From: Cycloclasticus sp.
GTDB lineage: Bacteria > Pseudomonadota > Gammaproteobacteria > Methylococcales > Cycloclasticaceae
Reading direction: 5' to 3'
DNA length: 64,000 bases
NCBI GenBank assembly: GCA_002700385.1
Contig: PADC01000006.1
Span: 558,001-622,000 of the forward strand
Shown here: positions 42,871 through 53,620 of the stretch, in pieces
How the letters are laid out: every line of letters begins with the position of its first letter
How positions within the stretch are numbered: position 1 is the stretch's first letter
The notes under the pieces: generated by a model
Database searches by the model: none
Told to the model about the DNA's origin: nothing
What the model saw: the letters and a program-made list of their open reading frames with translations, nothing else
Position numbers and translations under genes: made by a program

Positions 42871-43914
42871 TTATTCAGCATCAGAAAACAGGTCTTCCGA
42901 AGACGGGTGATGGCCAGGTGCCTTTAAGCCTAAGTGCTCATACGCATGTCGTGTTGCCATACGGCCACGTGGTGTTCTTACAATGTAACCTTTTTGAATA
43001 AGGTAAGGTTCCAGCACATCTTCAACTGTTCCACGTTCTTCACTTAATGCAGCCGCCAAACTATCTACACCTACCGGGCCACCATCAAAGGTTTCAATTA
43101 AGGTACTCAATAAACGACGGTCCAATTTATCAAAACCGCTTTTATCAACTTCTAACATGGATAAGGCCTTGTTCGCAATGTCGGCTGTAATAATGCCATT
43201 CCCTTTTACGTCAGCATAATCCCTTACTCTTCTTAGTAAACGGTTCGCAATTCTTGGCGTACCACGCGATCGAACAGCAATTTCTCTGGCTCCTTCGGTT
43301 TCTGATTTCAACGCCAAAATATCCATTGAACGCTGCACTATGTCTGATAAATCTACATCGTTATAAAACTCTAACCGTTGTGTAATGCCAAATCGGTCGC
43401 GTAATGGCGAGGTAAGTAATCCGGCTCGTGTGGTAGCACCTACCAAGGTAAAGCGCGGCAAATCTAATTTGATTGAGCGAGCTGCCGGGCCCTCGCCAAT
43501 CATGATATCCAACTGATAATCCTCCATTGCAGGATATAAAACTTCTTCCACAACAGGGCTCAAGCGATGAATTTCATCTATAAATAAAACATCCCTGTCT
43601 TCAAGATTCGTTAATAATGCTGCTAAATCGCCGGCTTTTTCCAACACAGGACCGGAGGTTTGGTGTAATTTAACCCCCATTTCATTCGCAATAATGTGTG
43701 ACAGCGTGGTTTTGCCTAGACCCGGTGGGCCAAAAATCAGCACATGATCCAAAGCCTCCGAACGCGCTCTGGCTGCCGACATAAAAATGCCCATTTGCTC
43801 ACGAATCGCAGGCTGGCCAATGTAATCTTCCAAAGCTTTTGGCCGAATAGCTCGATCGATCGCCTCATCGTCCAGCACATTATCAGAACTTATCAGTCGG
43901 TCACTTTCTATCAT
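42871..43914 (-). CDS. ruvB: Holliday junction helicase RuvB
   Basis: 347 residues with Walker A ([12 protein letters not shown]), Walker B ([10 protein letters not shown]) and the C-terminal winged-helix [17 protein letters not shown]. The AAA+ motor drives branch migration with RuvA. Twelve bases follow the ruvA stop. Confidence 0.98.
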   Translation of the reverse strand: MIESDRLISSDNVLDDEAIDRAIRPKALEDYIGQPAIREQMGIFMSAARARSEALDHVLIFGPPGLGKTTLSHIIANEMGVKLHQTSGPVLEKAGDLAALLTNLEDRDVLFIDEIHRLSPVVEEVLYPAMEDYQLDIMIGEGPAARSIKLDLPRFTLVGATTRAGLLTSPLRDRFGITQRLEFYNDVDLSDIVQRSMDILALKSETEGAREIAVRSRGTPRIANRLLRRVRDYADVKGNGIITADIANKALSMLEVDKSGFDKLDRRLLSTLIETFDGGPVGVDSLAAALSEERGTVEDVLEPYLIQKGYIVRTPRGRMATRHAYEHLGLKAPGHHPSSEDLFSDAE

Positions 43915-43926
43915 TTAATTTACGTC

Positions 43927-44526
43927 TTACTTCTTTACAGCAGATTGTAAAGCAGATCGAATAATTTGTTCACTGCTGGCCTCATCATTCGCCACCGCTC
44001 GCGCCCGTTTTTCAGCATCTTGTGGCTTATAACCTAATGCCACTAAGGCACTAATCGCCTCATCAACAGCGGATGTTTTTTGTGCCCACGCACCGCCTGT
44101 TGCTTTTGTTGCTCCCTTAGTTTGCTCAGGCAATCGATCACGCATTTCAATCATTAACCTTTCAGCCGTTTTCTTGCCAATACCGGGCAAACGCACAAGT
44201 GCTGCCACATTATTATCGCTAACGCATAGGCAAAAATCTTCAACACTCACCCCTGATAAAATACCTAACGCCACCTTCGGCCCCACACCATTGACTTTAA
44301 TTAAGCTTCTAAATAACGCACGTTCTTGTTCTGTTAAAAAGCCGTACAAGATATGTGCATCTTCTCGCACCACGAGGTGAGTACGGATAAACACTTTTTC
44401 GCCCGAGGCAGGTAAATTAAAGAAGCTCGACATCGGTGTCTCCACATCATAACCCACACCATTCACTTCAATCACAACATGAGGCGCCTGCTTTTCACCC
44501 ACAATACCTCGCAAACAACCAATCAT
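43927..44526 (-). CDS. ruvA: Holliday junction DNA-binding protein RuvA
   Basis: 199 residues starting [12 protein letters not shown], the conserved RuvA start. A longer frame reaches 44577 inside ruvC but lacks homology. The two helix-hairpin-helix units ([18 protein letters not shown] and [19 protein letters not shown]) bind the DNA junction. The start overlaps the ruvC stop by 4 bases (ATGA). Confidence 0.97.
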   Translation of the reverse strand: MIGCLRGIVGEKQAPHVVIEVNGVGYDVETPMSSFFNLPASGEKVFIRTHLVVREDAHILYGFLTEQERALFRSLIKVNGVGPKVALGILSGVSVEDFCLCVSDNNVAALVRLPGIGKKTAERLMIEMRDRLPEQTKGATKATGGAWAQKTSAVDEAISALVALGYKPQDAEKRARAVANDEASSEQIIRSALQSAVKK

Positions 44527-45017
44527 GCCAACAACCCCTTTGTTGACTGCGTTATCTGTTCTGTATGGAAGTGACACAAAGCCACTGCTAACGCATCACT
44601 TGCATCCATTTGTGGATCTCCTTGAAGTTTTAATAGAACCTTAACCATGTGTTGAACTTGTGTTTTATCAGCACTGCCTTTACCAACCAGCGCTTGTTTA
44701 ATCTGTCGAGCAGCATACTCAAAAACGTTAATATCATGTTCAAAACCCGCACAGATAGCCGATGCTCTTGCTTGCCCCAGCTTTAGCGCGGAATCTGCAT
44801 TTCGTCCCATAAAAACTTGCTCTACCGCCATTTCTTGTGGGTTGTAATGTTCTATTATTTCACGCACACCCTGATAAATCTTTTTCAATCTGTCCGGAAG
44901 GTCACCGCTCCCTGTTCGTATGCAGCCGCTATCAACATATTTAACATTCCGAGCCACGATCTCTACAACACCGTAACCGGTGACTCTTGAACCTGGATCA
45001 ATGCCTAATATACGCAT
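44523..45017 (-). CDS. ruvC: Holliday junction resolvase RuvC
   Basis: 164 residues with the catalytic acidic residues in [16 protein letters not shown] (D7), [22 protein letters not shown] (Glu) and [13 protein letters not shown] (two Asp). It cuts Holliday junctions. The gene lies 7 bases after yebC and starts the ruvCAB run. Confidence 0.98.
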   Translation of the reverse strand: MRILGIDPGSRVTGYGVVEIVARNVKYVDSGCIRTGSGDLPDRLKKIYQGVREIIEHYNPQEMAVEQVFMGRNADSALKLGQARASAICAGFEHDINVFEYAARQIKQALVGKGSADKTQVQHMVKVLLKLQGDPQMDASDALAVALCHFHTEQITQSTKGLLA

Positions 45018-45024
45018 TTATACC

Positions 45025-45771
45025 TTACTCTGCATCTTTCATAGCGAGTGTTGAAAAATCAGCATTTGAATAGACATTTTGCACATCATCCAACTCGTCC
45101 AATGCATCCAATAAGCGCAATATTTTTTCTGCGTCACTCTCACTCACTGGGGATAAATTATCCGCTCTTAAAGTCACTTCAGCCTGTTCATGCGTAAATT
45201 CTAATTCAACTAATCTGTCACGGATGACCATAAATTCTTCAGGCTGCGTTAGAACCTCAAATGAACCATCAGCGTGTGCAATAATGTCATCTGCACCTGC
45301 GTCTAATGCGGCTTCCATTAACGCGTCTTTATTCACCTCCTTAGAAAAATTAATCACCCCCAATTTTTGGAACATATAATCTACCGAACCGCTGGTACCC
45401 AAATTACCACCCGCTTTACTAAAAGCATGCCGCACTTCAGCTACCGTTCTGTTTTTATTATCGGTCAGGCAATCGACGATCACTGCGGTCCCAGCAGGCC
45501 CATAGCCTTCATAGCGAATTTCATCAAAATTTTCTGAATCAGTTGCGCCACTGCCTTTTTTAACAGCCGTTTCAATGGTGTCGCGCTTCATATTGTTAGA
45601 CAGCCCTTTGTCAATGGCTGCTCTTAACCGAGGATTGTTGTCTGGATCAGGCCCGCCCGCTTTTGTTGCTACAGTGATTTCACGGATCAACTTGGTGAAT
45701 AGTTTCCCCCTTTTCGCATCCTGCGCACCTTTACGGAAACGTATATTCGCCCACTTACTATGACCCGCCAT
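45025..45771 (-). CDS. yebC: YebC/PmpR-family regulator (TACO1 family)
   Basis: 248 residues with the family start MAGHSKWANIRFRKGAQDAKRGK and segments DNKNRTVAEVRHAFSK and YEGYGPAGTAVIVDCLTD. Members are DNA-binding regulators or ribosome-associated translation factors. It lies directly upstream of ruvC as in most gammaproteobacteria. Confidence 0.97.
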   Translation of the reverse strand: MAGHSKWANIRFRKGAQDAKRGKLFTKLIREITVATKAGGPDPDNNPRLRAAIDKGLSNNMKRDTIETAVKKGSGATDSENFDEIRYEGYGPAGTAVIVDCLTDNKNRTVAEVRHAFSKAGGNLGTSGSVDYMFQKLGVINFSKEVNKDALMEAALDAGADDIIAHADGSFEVLTQPEEFMVIRDRLVELEFTHEQAEVTLRADNLSPVSESDAEKILRLLDALDELDDVQNVYSNADFSTLAMKDAE

Positions 45772-45850
45772 GCACCGACCTCTTCATATCATACTTAACA
45801 TGAAGAGTGTATCACTACCGTATATTTTGATTAAGTGAAACTATGATCAA

Positions 45851-46186
45851 TTACCTTGAAACCCGGATGCGCGTACCATGAGCTAAAGACAGCGATATTT
45901 CTTCGGGCGTGATATTAGCTGGGAAATAAACACCGCTTATTTTTGCGTTAAAGAAACTACAACCCTCTAATTCACAATCTCGTAGATCCATCCCTCTTAA
46001 ATCGGCATTTTTGAAATAGGCCCCCGATAGATTAAGGCCATTTAAATTAGCGCCTTTTAAATCAAATGCCCGAAATTTTGCATTTGTTAGATCAACCTTT
46101 TTTCCTTCTTCTCGAGCCTTATTAAATTCCTCGACCCTATCACTCTGTAACAAGTCATACATTTCACTTTGCTTTTCTTCCAACAT
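45851..46186 (-). CDS. small pentapeptide-repeat protein
   Basis: 111 residues with a helical N-terminus and about seven A(D/N)LxG-type pentapeptides (AFDLKGANLNGLNLSGAYFKN, ADLRGMDLRDCELEGCSFFN), folding as a short right-handed beta helix. Function is not known; some relatives bind DNA gyrase or act as scaffolds, but this one is short. It lies between groEL and yebC as a separate unit. Confidence 0.8.
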   Translation of the reverse strand: MLEEKQSEMYDLLQSDRVEEFNKAREEGKKVDLTNAKFRAFDLKGANLNGLNLSGAYFKNADLRGMDLRDCELEGCSFFNAKISGVYFPANITPEEISLSLAHGTRIRVSR

Positions 46187-46267
46187 TATTCATTACCCTT
46201 ATTGCTCACCTAATTTACAACAAGTGTAGTCCATCAAGCCAAAATCACCGTATTTAGCTTTCACACA

Positions 46268-46300
46268 TAAAAAAACCCCGCATAAAGCGAGGTTTTTTTG
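46268..46300 (-). terminator. Rho-independent terminator of groESL
   Basis: On the minus strand AAACCTCGC and GCGGGGTTT pair with one wobble and are followed by TTTTATG. It lies 20 bases after the groEL stop codon. The A run on the other side may let it act in both directions. Confidence 0.9.
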
Positions 46301-46319
46301 AATCCAAAGACGTGGATGT

Positions 46320-47993
<1,674 letters not shown>

Positions 47994-47998
47994 TTAAA

Positions 47999-48286
47999 TT
48001 ATTCAACAACTGCAATGATGTCGCCTTCGCTCATCACCAATAATTCTTCACCGCCTACTTCAACTTCAGTACCGGAATATTTGCCAAACATCACGTTATC
48101 GCCAACCTTTACAGACATCGGCTGAACATCACCTTTACTATTGATAGCACCATTACCCACAGCAACAATGTTGCCTTGACTTGGTTTTTCTTTTGCCGAA
48201 TCTGGAAGCACGATACCGCCTGCACTAACCGCTTCTTCTTCAACGCGTTTAATAATGACGCGATCACCTAATGGACGTAAGTTCAT
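47999..48286 (-). CDS. groS: co-chaperonin GroES
   Basis: 95 residues with [18 protein letters not shown], the mobile loop [18 protein letters not shown] and [19 protein letters not shown]. It caps GroEL. A candidate heat-shock promoter lies 56 bases upstream. Confidence 0.99.
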   Translation of the reverse strand: MNLRPLGDRVIIKRVEEEAVSAGGIVLPDSAKEKPSQGNIVAVGNGAINSKGDVQPMSVKVGDNVMFGKYSGTEVEVGGEELLVMSEGDIIAVVE

Positions 48287-48341
48287 TTATTGAATCTCCT
48301 ATTGTTTAATATTGATATAGCCATTATGGCTAGCCCCATAG

Positions 48342-48370
48342 ATATGGGGTGATGTTCAACTAAATCAACC
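48342..48370 (-). promoter_or_regulatory. candidate sigma-32 (heat-shock) promoter of groESL
   Basis: On the minus strand GGTTGATT and CCCCATAT are separated by 13 bases, resembling the sigma-32 -35 (CTTGAAA) and -10 (CCCCATnT) boxes. The -10 matches well; the -35 is partial. No CIRCE element is visible. Confidence 0.6.
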
Positions 48371-48566
48371 CCATAATATGAAAAATTTTATGGCTTTTTT
48401 AAAAGTTTGAAGACTGCAGCATAAAAATGCTTAACTACTGTCGCCTCAGCCTACCTGCTGAACCAACAAATAAGCGTCTTTTGCTTATCTTCTACGAAAC
48501 TTATGCTTAATAATCATAAAACTCAGTTACCATAATTATTGGCAACAATAACCTACACAACTGACC

Positions 48567-49313
48567 ATGAATGACGAACAACTTCTTAGATACAGCCGAC
48601 AAATCATGCTGCCTTCAATTGATATTGAAGGGCAACAAGCTTTATTGGATGCACGAGTCCTTATCATCGGCATGGGCGGTCTCGGTAGCCCAGTTGGGCT
48701 TTACCTTGCTGCCGCTGGCATCGGTCACATGGTCATTAGTGACTTTGACGAAGTAGACCTATCTAATTTACAACGCCAAATCGCCCACACTACTAAGCAC
48801 ATTGGTCAACCAAAGGTTGAGTCAGCAAAACAGTCCTTTCACCAAATCAATCCCATGATTGAAATCACCGCCATCAATAAAAAGTTAGAAGGCGATGAGT
48901 TATTAGCACAAGTTAAACTCGCTGATATTGTTGTCGATTGCTGTGACAATTTTGAAACCCGCTTTGCCATTAACGATGCCTGTGTTGCCACTAAAACGCC
49001 TTTAGTCTCTGGCGCGGCAATTCGGTTTGAGGGGCAAGTTTCCGTCTTTGATACACGCGATGCAACCTGCCCATGCTATAACTGCCTCTACCCACGTGAC
49101 GGATCGGTTGCTCAAAACTGTTCAGAAAATGGCGTCATCGCACCCATTACTGGCATCATAGGTAGTACACAAGCGCTTGAAACCATTAAAGTACTCACAG
49201 GTGCCGGCCAATCCTTACAAGGCCGCGTTTTATTGCTTGATGCGCTATCAATGCAGTGGCAGAGCATGCAGCTACCTCGCAATCCAAATTGCCCTACCTG
49301 CTCAAATTCTTAA
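48567..49313 (+). CDS. MoeB/ThiF/HesA-family ubiquitin-like-protein adenylyltransferase
   Basis: 248 residues with the nucleotide motif GMGGLGSPVGLYLAAAG, RYSRQIMLPSIDIEGQ, the zinc cysteines CPCYNCLYP and CPTC, and no C-terminal rhodanese domain. It would adenylate the C-terminal glycine of MoaD- or ThiS-like sulfur carriers for molybdopterin or thiamine synthesis. Which carrier is used cannot be read here. The gene stands alone, 280 bases from groES, diverging from it. Confidence 0.9.
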   Translation: MNDEQLLRYSRQIMLPSIDIEGQQALLDARVLIIGMGGLGSPVGLYLAAAGIGHMVISDFDEVDLSNLQRQIAHTTKHIGQPKVESAKQSFHQINPMIEITAINKKLEGDELLAQVKLADIVVDCCDNFETRFAINDACVATKTPLVSGAAIRFEGQVSVFDTRDATCPCYNCLYPRDGSVAQNCSENGVIAPITGIIGSTQALETIKVLTGAGQSLQGRVLLLDALSMQWQSMQLPRNPNCPTCSNS

Positions 49314-49574
49314 AGCTAATCTATTGCTTATTAAAAACATTAACATAACCAATGACATTTCATTAGCCCTTTTATAGCCTAAGACGCATAAAACAACGGC
49401 ACGCCTATCACATCGACTCAAATTGCTTTATTATTTAAACCGTACACATACTATATGGATAAAGCGGCTTAATACGACTAACGATTGTCCACTGAGCGAC
49501 AATGGTTGTTAGACACGTAAAACAAATAAGATTGGGCCGTTAAGTTAACTAAATTTTTGAATTGAGGTTATAAA

Positions 49575-49736
49575 ATGGATAACAAAATCGTACAAATAAT
49601 TTTGGCTATATTCCTTCCCCCCATCGCTGTATTCCTTAAAAAGGGTGCCGGCAAAGACCTTATTATCAATATCCTGCTGTGTTTAGTGTTTTATATTCCT
49701 GGTGTTGCTCATGCTTTATGGCTTGTAACAAAATAG
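49575..49736 (+). CDS. YqaE/Pmp3-family small membrane protein
   Basis: A 53-residue peptide, too short for usual gene calling, reading MDNKIVQIILAIFLPPIAVF, then KKGAGKDLIINILLCLVFYIP and GVAHALWLVTK. Two membrane helices, the central PP and the GVAHALW ending fit the Pmp3/YqaE (UPF0057) family, small plasma-membrane proteins linked to salt and cold stress. A GAGGTTATAAA ribosome site lies upstream. Confidence 0.88.
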   Translation: MDNKIVQIILAIFLPPIAVFLKKGAGKDLIINILLCLVFYIPGVAHALWLVTK

Positions 49737-50047
49737 GCTAATACCCGCGTCTAACAACTAGCAAAAAAGTAAGGCGCAGCTCTATGCCCCTGTCCTAAAT
49801 CATGAGCTAGCGCGATAAAAGCATCTTTACTCGCCGATTCCAGTGAGCAATCAGCGTAGTGCCCAGCTACCTCATAACGCTTGAGCAGGTGGCAAGCGTT
49901 TTAAGTGATAAAAACAAGCGCGGTAATGCTTTACAGCAAGGAAATACAAGCACTTGCATTCAGCCGCAGAAAACTTATACTTAGATTCATTCAGCGCACC
50001 ATTAATTATAATAAATATTAAAAAAATATAACCGCAGGAGATCCAAC
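49737..50047. other. 311-base region upstream of pqqA
   Basis: Contains the pqqA promoter region by position. A minus-strand open frame at 49872-50069 overlaps pqqA and is not supported. No promoter boxes that I trust. CAGGAG at 50034-50039 is the pqqA ribosome site. Confidence 0.5.
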
Positions 50048-50122
50048 ATGAAGTGGGAAACACCAACATACAAAGACTTACGTTTCGGTTTTGAAGTAAC
50101 GATGTACATTTATAACCGATAA
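50048..50122 (+). CDS. pqqA: PqqA, precursor peptide of pyrroloquinoline quinone
   Basis: A 24-residue peptide MKWETPTYKDLRFGFEVTMY-x4, usually missed in gene calling because of size. The T-P-x-Y-x-D-L-R-x-G-F-E-V-T-M-Y pattern is that of PqqA. The Glu (E16) and Tyr (Y20) in the E-x3-Y motif are cross-linked by PqqE to form PQQ. A CAGGAG ribosome site lies 8 bases upstream. pqqB is not next to it but 13 kb away at 63159. A hairpin follows, which in other species limits transcription into the downstream pqq genes. Confidence 0.93.
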   Translation: MKWETPTYKDLRFGFEVTMYIYNR

Positions 50123-50139
50123 ATACAGACAGGCATTAA

Positions 50140-50164
50140 AAAGGGTCCTTATAAGAGCCCTTTA
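50140..50164 (+). terminator. hairpin after pqqA, probable attenuator/terminator
   Basis: AAAGGGTCCT and AGAGCCCTTT form a stem with one mismatch and a short ATA-containing loop. It lies 18 bases after the pqqA stop codon. The trailing sequence is TATAATGC, so termination may be incomplete. Similar hairpins after pqqA adjust the level of the peptide relative to enzymes. Confidence 0.6.
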
Positions 50165-50395
50165 TAATGCTATAAATTCAATAACCTTGAGGATGAAAGG
50201 CTTTAAAGTCATATTAACAGCCTCAGACTAGTAGGCCCAGTGTTCAGTCACAGATAGAGATTTTGGTAGGCTAATTTGCCCCCCCTTCCTAATAAACAAG
50301 CTCTCAATGCTTAACCTTCAGGGACAACTGATTTCAACATCTCGAAGGTTTTAATACTCTAACAACATTATTAAATTTAGCACTTCACCTTGTAG

Positions 50396-51166
50396 CTAAA
50401 ACCAAAAGCCTTTACTTAATGAAACAACAACAACCGAAGCATTATCTTGGTTAGGTGCTTTAGCAAACTCAACGGCAGTTAAGAGTTTTGATGAAATAAA
50501 GTCTGGTGATTTATTTTTATTCTTATCTATTATAGTTTCAATGTCTTTTAACGTTATAGTATCTAAGCCATCTGAAGCTAAAACCAACTTATCTTTAGAA
50601 GATAAATAATTTAGTTTACTTTGAATATCGACTAAAGGAATATCATCAACCGAAACGTAGCTTCTTAGAGCACTCCGCTGCGGATCAGATAAAGCCTCTT
50701 CTGTTTCTAAACGACCAATTTCAACTAGGCCATCAAGCACAGCAGCCATAGAATGGTCTTCATTTAGTTTTATAACCTCCCCTTTTCGATATAAATAAAG
50801 GTGGGAATCACCCACACTTAACCAATGTAAATCACTATCACTAACATAAATAGCCACGAGTGTTGTGCCCATATCAGGGGGTGCAGCGTTATCATTTACC
50901 TCAGCTTTGATGGCAAGCTGGGCCTCTGATAATGACTTTGCCAAGGCATCTGATGGCGTAAGCTTGGTCGAGGTAATAAATTCATTTACAAAAGCCGTAA
51001 CGACGATATGGCTGGCAAGCGCTCCTCCACTATGCCCCCCCATACCATCACACAAAACAACCAAACAACTATTCAAGCCTTTGAACTGCTCGGTACATAT
51101 CTCATAGTAATCTTCTTGGTAGTCTCGACTTCCTTGAATCATATTACCCTGTATTTTTAATTCCAT
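50396..51166 (-). CDS. PP2C-family Ser/Thr protein phosphatase
   Basis: 256 residues in the compact Stp1/PppA-like form. Metal-binding motifs are GSRDYQEDYYEI (near residue 13), LCDGMGGHSGG (37-48), GTTLVAIY and WLSVGDSHLYLYRKG in the middle, LASDGLDTI and PNQDNASVVVVSL near the end. It should remove phosphates placed by the kinase encoded three genes upstream in the same transcript direction. It is the last gene of the minus-strand signalling cluster and follows the FHA gene by 10 bases. Confidence 0.93.
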   Translation of the reverse strand: MELKIQGNMIQGSRDYQEDYYEICTEQFKGLNSCLVVLCDGMGGHSGGALASHIVVTAFVNEFITSTKLTPSDALAKSLSEAQLAIKAEVNDNAAPPDMGTTLVAIYVSDSDLHWLSVGDSHLYLYRKGEVIKLNEDHSMAAVLDGLVEIGRLETEEALSDPQRSALRSYVSVDDIPLVDIQSKLNYLSSKDKLVLASDGLDTITLKDIETIIDKNKNKSPDFISSKLLTAVEFAKAPNQDNASVVVVSLSKGFWF

Positions 51167-51176
51167 GCTGCTTTGC

Positions 51177-51776
51177 CTAACTTAACTCCCAATCAAAAGC
51201 ATCATCACACAACTGTACAAATTTAAGTGTGGTGCTACCAACTGAGATAGTCATATTATTATTCAGCTCACAAGATGATAAGACAGGTTGGTCTTCTAAA
51301 TAGGTTAGGTTTTGACCGCCACCATGCTGGATATAAAACTTTTTATTCTTATGGTCATAAGCTATTTGACAGTGGGCATTTCTAGAAATCTCTTCATCAC
51401 CAAAATCAAGTTTTACGCCCGCTTTTTCACCACGCCCAATAGAGTTCAGCCCATACCCAAGTGGTAAACTCATCCCTCTTCCCGGTCCTTTCACTACTAC
51501 AAGCCAGCCCACAACAAACTCTGGATGATAACGATTAGCGCTGTTAGTAAGTGTGCTTTCTGATGCTACTTCGTTATTCGAAGTCGTCGGTCGCACTCTT
51601 CTTGTTACAGGATTAGTATCCGAGCTTTTAATACCCTGTGAAGCATCATCTGTATCGGCCGGGAGGCTCTCCGATGCTCCACCTTTCTTAATAGTTGCAA
51701 ATGCCCCTGCTTCACTCCCAACTCTCCGAGTTGGGTTATTAAAAAAACCACCTTTTGTACTATCATCATTTGACAT
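51177..51776 (-). CDS. soluble FHA-domain protein with a Thr-rich N-terminal tail
   Basis: 199 residues. The first 95 residues are low-complexity with Ser/Thr/Asn and three TRRV/TRRVR motifs (NPTRRVGSEA, NPVTRRVRPT), plausible kinase target sites. The C-terminal half (about 95-190) is a forkhead-associated domain with NSIGRGEKAGVKLD, EISRNAHCQI and FVQLCD; FHA domains bind phospho-threonine. It lies between the kinase and phosphatase genes, so it is a likely target/adaptor that self-associates when phosphorylated, as Fha1 and GarA proteins do. That role is inference. Confidence 0.88.
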   Translation of the reverse strand: MSNDDSTKGGFFNNPTRRVGSEAGAFATIKKGGASESLPADTDDASQGIKSSDTNPVTRRVRPTTSNNEVASESTLTNSANRYHPEFVVGWLVVVKGPGRGMSLPLGYGLNSIGRGEKAGVKLDFGDEEISRNAHCQIAYDHKNKKFYIQHGGGQNLTYLEDQPVLSSCELNNNMTISVGSTTLKFVQLCDDAFDWELS

Positions 51777-51796
51777 AATTTTCTCCTATACTGTCA

Positions 51797-53188
51797 TCAG
51801 CGTCGCGTTGCGATTGTTTTCCGATATCTACTATTCGGATACAGTCTTGTATAAATTGTAAACGCCTCATCGGTATTGATCTTAGAGGCTACCGTAAAAT
51901 CCCTTTTTTCTTGCTCAGATGAAAATTTGTTAGGTTGTTCAGAAGGGGCTTGGGCTACTTTATTAGGAACAACCGAATTACCCCTTGAGTCACTGTTTAA
52001 CTCTCTAACTTTTTGCTCGACCTTCGGCTTAATAGACGGAGCATTAACTAGTTGCTCATTGCTCTTTTTACTTCCAATATTGCTTGCCATATAGACCATT
52101 ATTAGACCAACGCAGACTCCAATGATCGCAATAACCGCGTTCATATTAAAACTCTTTTCAATATTGGCAGGTTTAGCCTTACTTTTTACCTCTCTATGCT
52201 GGTGTTTAACTAATTCTTTTTTATCTAATTTCTTTGTTGCCTGACTCTCTTTACCCTGTGAAGATTGAGTTAAACCAACACCTTTTTTTATTACATCTAA
52301 CCATTCATTAACTGTTTGCGGTCTATCTATTTCTTCTGGTGATAAGGCCCAGTCTAAAGCAGAAAGAAACCCCTTATCTTCATCTTCCAAGCGATCTACA
52401 AGCGTTGGCAATGTATCGTTTCGTATGCGTTCGGTCGCTTCAAAATGCGATAAGTTTTCACCGGTTAAACACACATAAGATACGGCTGCTAGAGCATAAA
52501 TATCAGTCCACGGTCCTTGATTTCCTCGTGTTGAATATTGTTCAATGGGCGCGTAACCAGGTGTCAGTATTGTAGAAATTGACTGTGAACGAACACCAAT
52601 TGCTTGCCGAGCTGCACCAAAATCAATCAAGACAGCGCTTCCATTATCTTTAACACGTATATTTCCAGGCTTTATGTCGCGATGAAGCATGCCAGCCGAA
52701 TGAACAAAAACCAGCCCCTCAGCAATTGGTACAATTATTTTTTTTACTTCAGCAACTGATAGTAGACCATCTTTTTGAATCACATCAGAGACATCACGGC
52801 CATCTGCAAAATCCATGATGATATAAGCTGTATTGTTTCTCTCTATAAAACGAATAACACGAATAATACTTGCATGTTCAAAAAGAGCTAATGTTCTAGC
52901 CTCTTGAATAAACCGACTCAAGCCCCAACTATATTCATCAACATCTTCAAGAACACGTGTTTTGGGAGAAACATGCATGGCATGGTCTCGAGCAGCTAAA
53001 TTAAAAGGAAAGTACTCCTTTATAGCTACATACCGATTCAATTGCTGATCAAATGCCTTATAAGTAATCCCAAAACCTCCCGAGCCGATTTCATTCTCAA
53101 TAATATAATCGTCTAGTTGGTAGCCTTTAGGAAGTACTTGCGTTGGCGATACGGCTTCATTATTTTGAATGCGGTCTTGGTTATCCAT
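51797..53188 (-). CDS. transmembrane Ser/Thr protein kinase (PknB/PpkA-like)
   Basis: 463 residues. A complete kinase domain covers about 28-300: GSGGFG loop (35-40), K57 (VAIKE), HRDIKPGN (169-176), DFG (189-191) and TPGYAPIEQY in the activation segment. A charged linker, one membrane helix (about 350-370, MNAVIAIIGVCVGLIMVYM) and a C-terminal, probably periplasmic part of about 90 residues (SNEQLVNAPSIKPKVEQKV, FTIYTRLYPNSRYRK) follow. The periplasmic part is not a PASTA domain. It would phosphorylate FHA-linked proteins of the cluster. Confidence 0.93.
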   Translation of the reverse strand: MDNQDRIQNNEAVSPTQVLPKGYQLDDYIIENEIGSGGFGITYKAFDQQLNRYVAIKEYFPFNLAARDHAMHVSPKTRVLEDVDEYSWGLSRFIQEARTLALFEHASIIRVIRFIERNNTAYIIMDFADGRDVSDVIQKDGLLSVAEVKKIIVPIAEGLVFVHSAGMLHRDIKPGNIRVKDNGSAVLIDFGAARQAIGVRSQSISTILTPGYAPIEQYSTRGNQGPWTDIYALAAVSYVCLTGENLSHFEATERIRNDTLPTLVDRLEDEDKGFLSALDWALSPEEIDRPQTVNEWLDVIKKGVGLTQSSQGKESQATKKLDKKELVKHQHREVKSKAKPANIEKSFNMNAVIAIIGVCVGLIMVYMASNIGSKKSNEQLVNAPSIKPKVEQKVRELNSDSRGNSVVPNKVAQAPSEQPNKFSSEQEKRDFTVASKINTDEAFTIYTRLYPNSRYRKTIATRR

Positions 53189-53209
53189 TATGTGTCAGAA
53201 TTTCATATG

Positions 53210-53602
53210 TTATTTTGGTTTTGCAAATAAGCCTATTATTTTCCAGTTCCAGCCTTTTTCACTGGCTCCCGCAAAATAAAGCTTCTTATTTACCGTTCCT
53301 TTGACAGTAATTCGTCTAATAGATGGGCAGTCGATACTGACAACCGCACGAAGTTGCCCAATTAATCGCTGCAACTCTACTCTATCCCCATCAAAAACCC
53401 TTGGGTCTTGTGATTGAATATCGAATTTTGCTTCATAAGCTGACCGGCAATCTATGTTCAGTAAATAGGCATTCATTCCTAAATGAGACATAACTGGTGT
53501 AGCAGAAAAAGCATTTAAACTCATAGTGGAGAGGATCAAAAAGAAAAAGCATGATCGCCACTTTAAGGAATAAAAATGCAATATTTTATTCAATTTAAAC
53601 AC
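53210..53602 (-). CDS. small secreted protein of unknown function in the signalling cluster
   Basis: 130 residues with a Sec signal peptide ending near SLNAFSATP. The mature part (YLLNIDCRSAYEAKFDIQS, LQRLIGQLRAVVSIDC, GTVNKKLYFAGASEKGWNWKIIGLFA) has two cysteines that could form a disulfide. I recognise no family. It lies 21 bases before the kinase gene and 18 after the SH3 lipoprotein, on the same strand, so it is a periplasmic part of the same system, for example a ligand or a substrate. Confidence 0.75.
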   Translation of the reverse strand: MFKLNKILHFYSLKWRSCFFFLILSTMSLNAFSATPVMSHLGMNAYLLNIDCRSAYEAKFDIQSQDPRVFDGDRVELQRLIGQLRAVVSIDCPSIRRITVKGTVNKKLYFAGASEKGWNWKIIGLFAKPK

Positions 53603-53620
53603 CCATATTATTTAAGTTAA

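Noticed and set aside
43927-44577. Longer ruvA starting at 44577
   Set aside because: The added residues come from inside ruvC; RuvA proteins start at MIGCLRG and the short form gives the common ATGA overlap.
49872-50069. 65-codon minus-strand open frame
   Set aside because: It overlaps pqqA on the other strand, and its sequence resembles nothing; pqqA is much better supported.
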